Translations under genes and position numbers: made by a program | Origin: JAABTH01 sp964390725 | GTDB taxonomy: Bacteria > Bacillota > Dethiobacteria > DTU022 | Length of the DNA: 64,000 nucleotides | Assembly (NCBI GenBank): GCA_964390725.1 | Contig: CAYMIW010000011.1 | Location: 1-64,000 of the forward strand | Reading direction: 5' to 3' | Shown: positions 61,560 through 64,000 of the stretch, piece after piece | Numbering within the stretch: the first letter of the stretch is position 1 | Layout: each line of letters begins with the position of its first letter | The notes under the pieces: model-generated | Told to the model about the DNA's origin: nothing | The model's database searches: none | What the model saw: only the letters and a program-made list of their open reading frames with translations

Positions 61560-62459
61560 ATGAATTCAGCCCTGGTTAAGCAAGAAACCGTTACTCTTTG
61601 GAAGAAAAATTTTTCATCTTTCTGGTCAATATTCCGTGAGAACACCATGGGCCTGATCGGCCTGATTATCCTGGCCATATTTGCCCTGATGGCCATTCTG
61701 GGTCCCTACCTGGTAGATATATCAATTCTGACCGTAGACGGGGTAACCCAGGTAATGCATCCTCCTACAGCGGGGTATGTACTCGGTACCGATGATCTCG
61801 GCAAGGATATCCTGGCCAGTGTTATTATCGGTTCACGGGTATCTCTTTTAGTTGGTCTGGCGGCAACGGTTATCTCCATGGTTATTGGAACCCTGGTTGG
61901 TATAGTATCGGGGTTTTACGGCCGCGCTGTTGATACTATTCTGATGCGGATAACCGATGTATTCCTGGTAATCCCCTGGTTGCCCCTGATGCTGGTTATG
62001 GCTGCCCTGTTGGGTCCGAGCCTGGGTAATATAATTTTTGTGATCGGCATTACCAGCTGGGCCGGAACGGCAAGAATAATTCGTTCACAAACCCTGAGTA
62101 TTAAAGAACGGCCTTATGTTGAAAGGGCGCGGGCGATAGGTAGTGGTGACGGGCATATAATGCTGCACCACATCCTGCCCAATGTTTTCCCCCTGATCTT
62201 TGCCAATACTGTTCTTGTTGCAGCGGTGGCAATATTGTCAGAAACAACGCTCAGCTTTCTCGGCATGGGTGATCCAACCCAGGTAACCTGGGGCATGATG
62301 CTTCACTTTGCCTTTTCCATGGGCGCGGTATCTTTCGGGGCCTGGTGGTGGCTGCTGCCGCCCGGTATTTGTGTCGTCCTGGTTGTGCTTGGTTTTACCT
62401 TCATCGGTTACGCCCTTGATGAAGTTCTAAATCCAAAGTTGAGGAGGCGTGATCAGTGA
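61560..62459 (+). CDS. ABC transporter permease, DppC type
   Basis: 299 residues. An N-terminal segment typical of the DppC/OppC family (FRENTMGLIGLIILAIFALM), then GTDDLGKDILASVIIGSRVS, six membrane spans in all, and the EAA loop (KERPYVERARAIGSGDGHIM). It pairs with the DppB-type permease 12 bases upstream. ATG 61560 follows GAGGAGG. Its end overlaps the next ATPase gene by four bases. Confidence 0.93.
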   Translation: MNSALVKQETVTLWKKNFSSFWSIFRENTMGLIGLIILAIFALMAILGPYLVDISILTVDGVTQVMHPPTAGYVLGTDDLGKDILASVIIGSRVSLLVGLAATVISMVIGTLVGIVSGFYGRAVDTILMRITDVFLVIPWLPLMLVMAALLGPSLGNIIFVIGITSWAGTARIIRSQTLSIKERPYVERARAIGSGDGHIMLHHILPNVFPLIFANTVLVAAVAILSETTLSFLGMGDPTQVTWGMMLHFAFSMGAVSFGAWWWLLPPGICVVLVVLGFTFIGYALDEVLNPKLRRRDQ

Positions 62460-63424
62460 AGCTGCTTGAAGTTGATAATCTTACAACATATTATAAGCTA
62501 AAAGAAGGTTATGTACGAGCCTGTGAAAACATATCGCTCCAGCTGGACAGGGGGGAAGCGGTGGGGCTGGTCGGTGAATCAGCCTCGGGTAAAACCACAG
62601 CGGCCCTGTCACTGGTGAAGCTGCTGCCAGAAAACGCCATTATAAAAGCGGGGCGGATTATGATTGACGGCCATGATATCAGCGGGGCCGGGGAAGAGGA
62701 ACTTCGCAAAATTCGCTGGAAAGAAATTTCTATAATATTCCAGGGGGCAATGAACGCCCTTAACCCGGTTAGGCGTGTTGGTGAGCAGATAGTTGAAGCT
62801 TTGAAAATACATGAAAAAATTAGCGATAAGGAAGCTATCAGACGAACCGCCGAGCTTTTTGACCAGGTAGAGATTGATCCCGACAGGGTCAGGGAATATC
62901 CCCATGAATTCAGCGGGGGAATGCGCCAGCGGGTGATGATTGCCATGGCCATAGCCTGTAACCCGAAAATTGTTATCGGTGATGAACCTACCACGGCACT
63001 TGATGTGATGGTCCAGGCCCAGGTGCTGCAGCTTCTTGAAAACCTGCGCCGGGAAAGACAGATGGGTTTGATACTGATTACACATGATCTGTCTGTGGTA
63101 GGTGAAACGTGCGACCGGGTAGCGGTTATGTATGCCGGGCAGATTGTCGAAGATGGTCCTACTGAAAAAGTATTCAGTGATCCGGCACATCCATATACGC
63201 GAGCCCTGATTGCTGCCTTCCCCAATATTGAAGGAGAAAGAAACCTTGCTTCGTCTATACCGGGCAACCCTCCGAACCTGCTTTATCCTCCGGGAGGGTG
63301 CCGTTTTCATCAACGCTGTAGCGAAGCAAAAGCCGGTTGCAGGGATATTGAACCTGCGATAACCGAACTGGCCCCCGGTCATCGTGCTTGCTGCCACTTG
63401 CTCCAGGGGAGGGTAAAGGTATGA
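62456..63424 (+). CDS. ABC transporter ATPase, DppD type
   Basis: 322 residues from GTG 62456 (GTGA overlap). Walker A GESASGKTTAALS, Q-loop (IFQGAMNALNPV), signature FSGGMRQRVMIAMA, Walker B VIGDEPTTALDV and the H-loop (LILITHDLSVVGE). The C-terminal oligopeptide/dipeptide extension contains cysteines (GGCRFHQRCSEAKAGC) that in this family can hold an iron-sulfur cluster. It powers the importer together with the next gene. Confidence 0.95.
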   Translation: MKLLEVDNLTTYYKLKEGYVRACENISLQLDRGEAVGLVGESASGKTTAALSLVKLLPENAIIKAGRIMIDGHDISGAGEEELRKIRWKEISIIFQGAMNALNPVRRVGEQIVEALKIHEKISDKEAIRRTAELFDQVEIDPDRVREYPHEFSGGMRQRVMIAMAIACNPKIVIGDEPTTALDVMVQAQVLQLLENLRRERQMGLILITHDLSVVGETCDRVAVMYAGQIVEDGPTEKVFSDPAHPYTRALIAAFPNIEGERNLASSIPGNPPNLLYPPGGCRFHQRCSEAKAGCRDIEPAITELAPGHRACCHLLQGRVKV

Positions 63425-64000
63425 AACCTGTTGCACAGAATATCAATAATTCTGCCCTGCTCACTGTTTCCGGCCTGGAAGTGCATTTTACCGCCCGGTC
63501 GGGTTTTCTAACTTCCCTGCTCAGCCGGGAGACAATCCGGGTGAGGGCTGTCGACGGGCTCGATTTCAACCTGGCCCGCGGCGAAATACTCTGCCTGGCT
63601 GGAGAATCGGGCAGTGGCAAAACTACAACGGGTAAGGCGATTTTGCGTTTGGTTGAACCAACCGGCGGTGATATATTCTATAACGGGGAAAATGTGCGTC
63701 AGTTTAACCGGTCCCGGCTGCGGCGGTTCAGGCAGGATGCGCAGATTATCTTCCAGGATCCCTATGAATCACTGAACCCCCGGCAGACTGTTTTTTCTAC
63801 GGTTGCCGAACCGCTCGAGGTTAACCGGTTAACCTCGAGCCAGGGTGAAAAAGAAGAAAGGGTGGCCGAGGCGCTGAGCGATGCCGGGTTGAATAACCCC
63901 CGGGAACTGTTTTTGCGTTATCCCCATGAGTTGAGTGGTGGTCAGAGACAGCGTTTAGCCATAGCCGGGGGGCTGGTGCTGAAGCCGCATTTTATTGTTG
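63421..64000 (+). CDS. ABC transporter ATPase, DppF type (partial, runs off the window)
   Basis: Begins at ATG 63421 in an ATGA overlap with the preceding ATPase and is open to the window end (193 codons seen). Walker A GESGSGKTTTGKA, Q-loop IFQDPYESLNP and signature LSGGQRQRLAIAGG are visible; the window stops just before Walker B. The signature is followed by IAGGL where most relatives have IARAL, a small variation. It is the second ATPase of the DppABCDF-type importer. Confidence 0.93.
   Translation, partial: MKPVAQNINNSALLTVSGLEVHFTARSGFLTSLLSRETIRVRAVDGLDFNLARGEILCLAGESGSGKTTTGKAILRLVEPTGGDIFYNGENVRQFNRSRLRRFRQDAQIIFQDPYESLNPRQTVFSTVAEPLEVNRLTSSQGEKEERVAEALSDAGLNNPRELFLRYPHELSGGQRQRLAIAGGLVLKPHFIV

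Noticed and set aside
62509..63436. Two long open frames antisense to the DppD-type ATPase
   Set aside because: Shadows of a strongly conserved ATPase gene; composition is Ser/Arg-rich as expected for antisense frames.

Overview
The window reads as chromosome of a Gram-positive anaerobe (Bacillota, Clostridia-like; a syntrophic or methyl-group-using lifestyle is plausible). The reasons are strong AGGAGG-type ribosome sites, TTGACA/TATAAT promoters, three cyclic-di-GMP riboswitches, cohesin and dockerin modules, a non-pyrrolysine MttB-type methyltransferase with its corrinoid protein, and beta-oxidation genes. The species cannot be named from sequence alone.

Layout. 1-3.3 kb: an HD-GYP phosphodiesterase and, downstream of it, a broken 7TM-PAS-GGDEF diguanylate cyclase (frameshift, shortened PAS, cut by an IS end). 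3.8-12 kb: a visibly more AT-rich block with a TetR regulator, its two operators, an IS3-family element inserted right behind the second promoter/operator, then short-chain fatty acid transporter, two CoA-transferase subunits, M20 hydrolase, thiolase and a DJ-1/PfpI protein. 12.3-24.1 kb: a defence/DNA-processing island with a serine recombinase, a Gabija-like pair (OLD nuclease plus UvrD-like helicase, ATGA overlap), sbcD-sbcC and a solo OLD nuclease, separated by decayed serine-recombinase fragments.

24.8-42 kb: an exported-protein region. Two c-di-GMP-I riboswitches and one c-di-GMP-II riboswitch stand before a glucosaminidase, an acidic surface protein, and a membrane-anchored beta-rich protein with a long Pro-Glu stalk. 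These are followed by a glucosaminidase-SH3-amidase, a helical surface protein, two cohesin proteins with C-terminal anchors and two large dockerin proteins. A third dockerin protein, a trypsin-like protease, lies at 51.1-52.8 kb. No glycoside hydrolase is present, so this looks like a non-cellulosomal cohesin-dockerin surface assembly, probably tuned by c-di-GMP together with the peptidoglycan hydrolases beside it.

42.4-56.3 kb: a zinc-ribbon membrane protein, a beta-oxidation pair (hydroxyacyl-CoA dehydrogenase/enoyl-CoA hydratase fusion and an atypical thiolase), a soluble chemotaxis-type receptor, tRNA-Arg(UCU), a clostripain-family protease, the dockerin protease, a sodium/solute symporter with a small partner, a LarE-type sulfur transferase and two small lipoproteins. 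A family of about 30-bp palindromes is scattered from 47.9 to 51.1 kb. 56.4-64 kb: a corrinoid protein and an MttB-family methyltransferase behind a perfect 20-bp palindrome, followed by a DppABCDF-type ABC importer whose last ATPase runs off the window end.
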